Assembly: GCA_017985985.1 (NCBI GenBank) | Contig: JAGNWK010000017.1 | Location: 1 to 40,335 of the forward strand | Source of the DNA: Oligoflexales bacterium | GTDB lineage: Bacteria; Bdellovibrionota_B; Oligoflexia; Oligoflexales; Bog-1112 | DNA length: 40,335 nt | Direction of reading: 5' to 3' | In this document: one piece after another, positions 39,726-40,335 of the stretch | Position numbering within the stretch: the stretch's first letter is position 1 | How the letters are laid out: each line of letters begins with the position of its first letter | Notes under the pieces: generated by a model | Database searches by the model: none | What the model was told of the DNA's origin: nothing | Seen by the model: the letters and a program-made list of their open reading frames with translations, nothing else | Made by a program: the position numbers and the translations under genes

Positions 39726-40073
39726 TTAACCCGGATCTACTTTTGGTAAAGCTGTGTTGAGAAGGATTTTAAGAAATTCATCTTTTGAAATATTTCCATG
39801 AGAGGAACAATATTTTTTGTATTCAATTTCCAAATGATCCTGGCTGGTATAGGTAGCCTGTCGAATTTCATCCATGTGAGTCTCATTGAGAAGGCTTAGC
39901 GCCTTTACAATGATATCGTCGGCCTTGACTCGCTTACCATGGGACTTACGATTACATATATTGAGGTGGGACTTGAGAATACGGGCTGTGGATTTTTTGA
40001 TTCGGATAGGGATTGTATTAGATAAAGGTGATGGTTTTTTATCTGTAATAGGGTCAGAGGATATGGAATCCAT
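39726..40073 (-). CDS. Small basic protein of the mobile element, unknown
   Basis: 115 residues from ATG 40073, which has AAGGAGAC at good spacing; the longer reading to 40127 adds residues without a ribosome site. After a Ser/Pro-rich start comes a basic segment IPIRIKKSTARILKSHLNIC followed by VKADDIIVKALSLLN and helices ending LKILLNTALPK. The pattern (basic strand, then two helices with K..DDII..AL) resembles small DNA-binding accessory proteins of mobile elements, but no family is recognised. It is 60 bp upstream of the excisionase-like gene on the same strand. Confidence 0.6.
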   Translation of the reverse strand: MDSISSDPITDKKPSPLSNTIPIRIKKSTARILKSHLNICNRKSHGKRVKADDIIVKALSLLNETHMDEIRQATYTSQDHLEIEYKKYCSSHGNISKDEFLKILLNTALPKVDPG

Positions 40074-40335
40074 AACAAGTCTCCTTATTTTGAGTGACAA
40101 TATGAGGGAATGGCTTAAATGGACCAAAGCGACAGTCAGTAAGGATTCTTAAAAAGTAATATTTATCAATAGCAGTAAGGGTTTTAGAGATTTTGTAGAT
40201 GATCGATACTGACTAGATGCCGATCACTTACCGATCAGTCTAAAATCAGAGCAGTACTGTTACAGTTCTCGACTTTTAGTGCATCATCTGAGAGTAGGTT
40301 GTTTATCAAGATGTAAAAGAATTTAGGATTTTCCC
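40074..40335. other. Non-coding end of window, upstream of the small element gene
   Basis: No coding frame is visible in 262 bp. CCGATCA occurs twice (about 40218 and 40231), bracketed by ACTGAC and GATCAGT, giving an operator-like cluster around 40205-40240. No integrase attachment repeat (copy of the tRNA 3' end) is present, so the right end of the element lies beyond the window. Confidence 0.45.

Noticed and set aside
38034..40335. Right attachment site of the tRNA-Pro element
   Set aside because: No copy of the tRNA 3' terminal sequence is found in this stretch; only the left side is in the window.

Overview
The window is a Gram-negative chromosomal segment of moderate GC (about 45 % by eye). 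Lipoproteins, outer-membrane barrels, a sigma-54-type promoter in front of flagellar genes, ccmAB, a LeuDH-type dehydrogenase, frequent TTG/GTG starts and many lineage-unfamiliar exported proteins suggest a Bdellovibrionota/Oligoflexia-like or related former deltaproteobacterial organism. That assignment is inference; there is no rRNA or other taxonomic marker to settle it.

Layout. (1) 1-6.3 kb: the 3' end of a secreted repeat protein with a thyroglobulin type-1-like C-terminus; ccmA-ccmB on the minus strand; a three-gene minus-strand set of envelope proteins (beta-propeller, exported unknown, FadL/PorV-like barrel); then a small exported protein and MarC on the plus strand. (2) 6.3-15.2 kb: mnmG, leucine dehydrogenase, the TPR lipoprotein + LpoB-like lipoprotein pair, a divergent exported protein/porin-like pair, and a class I aminotransferase. 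Two copies of a palindromic repeat bracket the lpoB-to-porin block. (3) 15.2-20.1 kb: a zinc-ligand-poor DksA/TraR-type protein, a secreted HCX5R phosphatase, a secreted gluzincin-like metallopeptidase and a PutP-type symporter. (4) 20.1-24 kb: mutS and rsfS, then a 660-bp non-coding stretch holding a nested palindromic element and a near-perfect sigma-54 promoter. (5) 24-32.3 kb: one tightly packed plus-strand flagellar operon flgF-flgG-flgA-flgH-flgI-flgJ-flgM-flgN-flgK-flgL (distal rod, P and L rings, rod assembly, anti-sigma-28, chaperone, hook-filament junction). (6) 32.4-37.9 kb: glycerophosphodiester phosphodiesterase flanked by 36-bp direct repeats, folD, an FAD oxidoreductase and a two-gene ABC exporter. 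(7) 37.96-40.3 kb: tRNA-Pro(TGG) followed by a tyrosine integrase, an excisionase-like HTH protein and a small basic protein. This is the left end of a tRNA-integrated element whose cargo lies outside the window.

Most of the window is ordinary chromosome. The points that stand out are the thyroglobulin-like domain that has lost one whole disulfide, a FlgH with a long coiled-coil tail, the sigma-54 promoter overlapped by one arm of an inverted repeat, several families of small palindromic repeats (one inserted in another), and the edge of the mobile element. No complete novel defence or biosynthetic system is visible.
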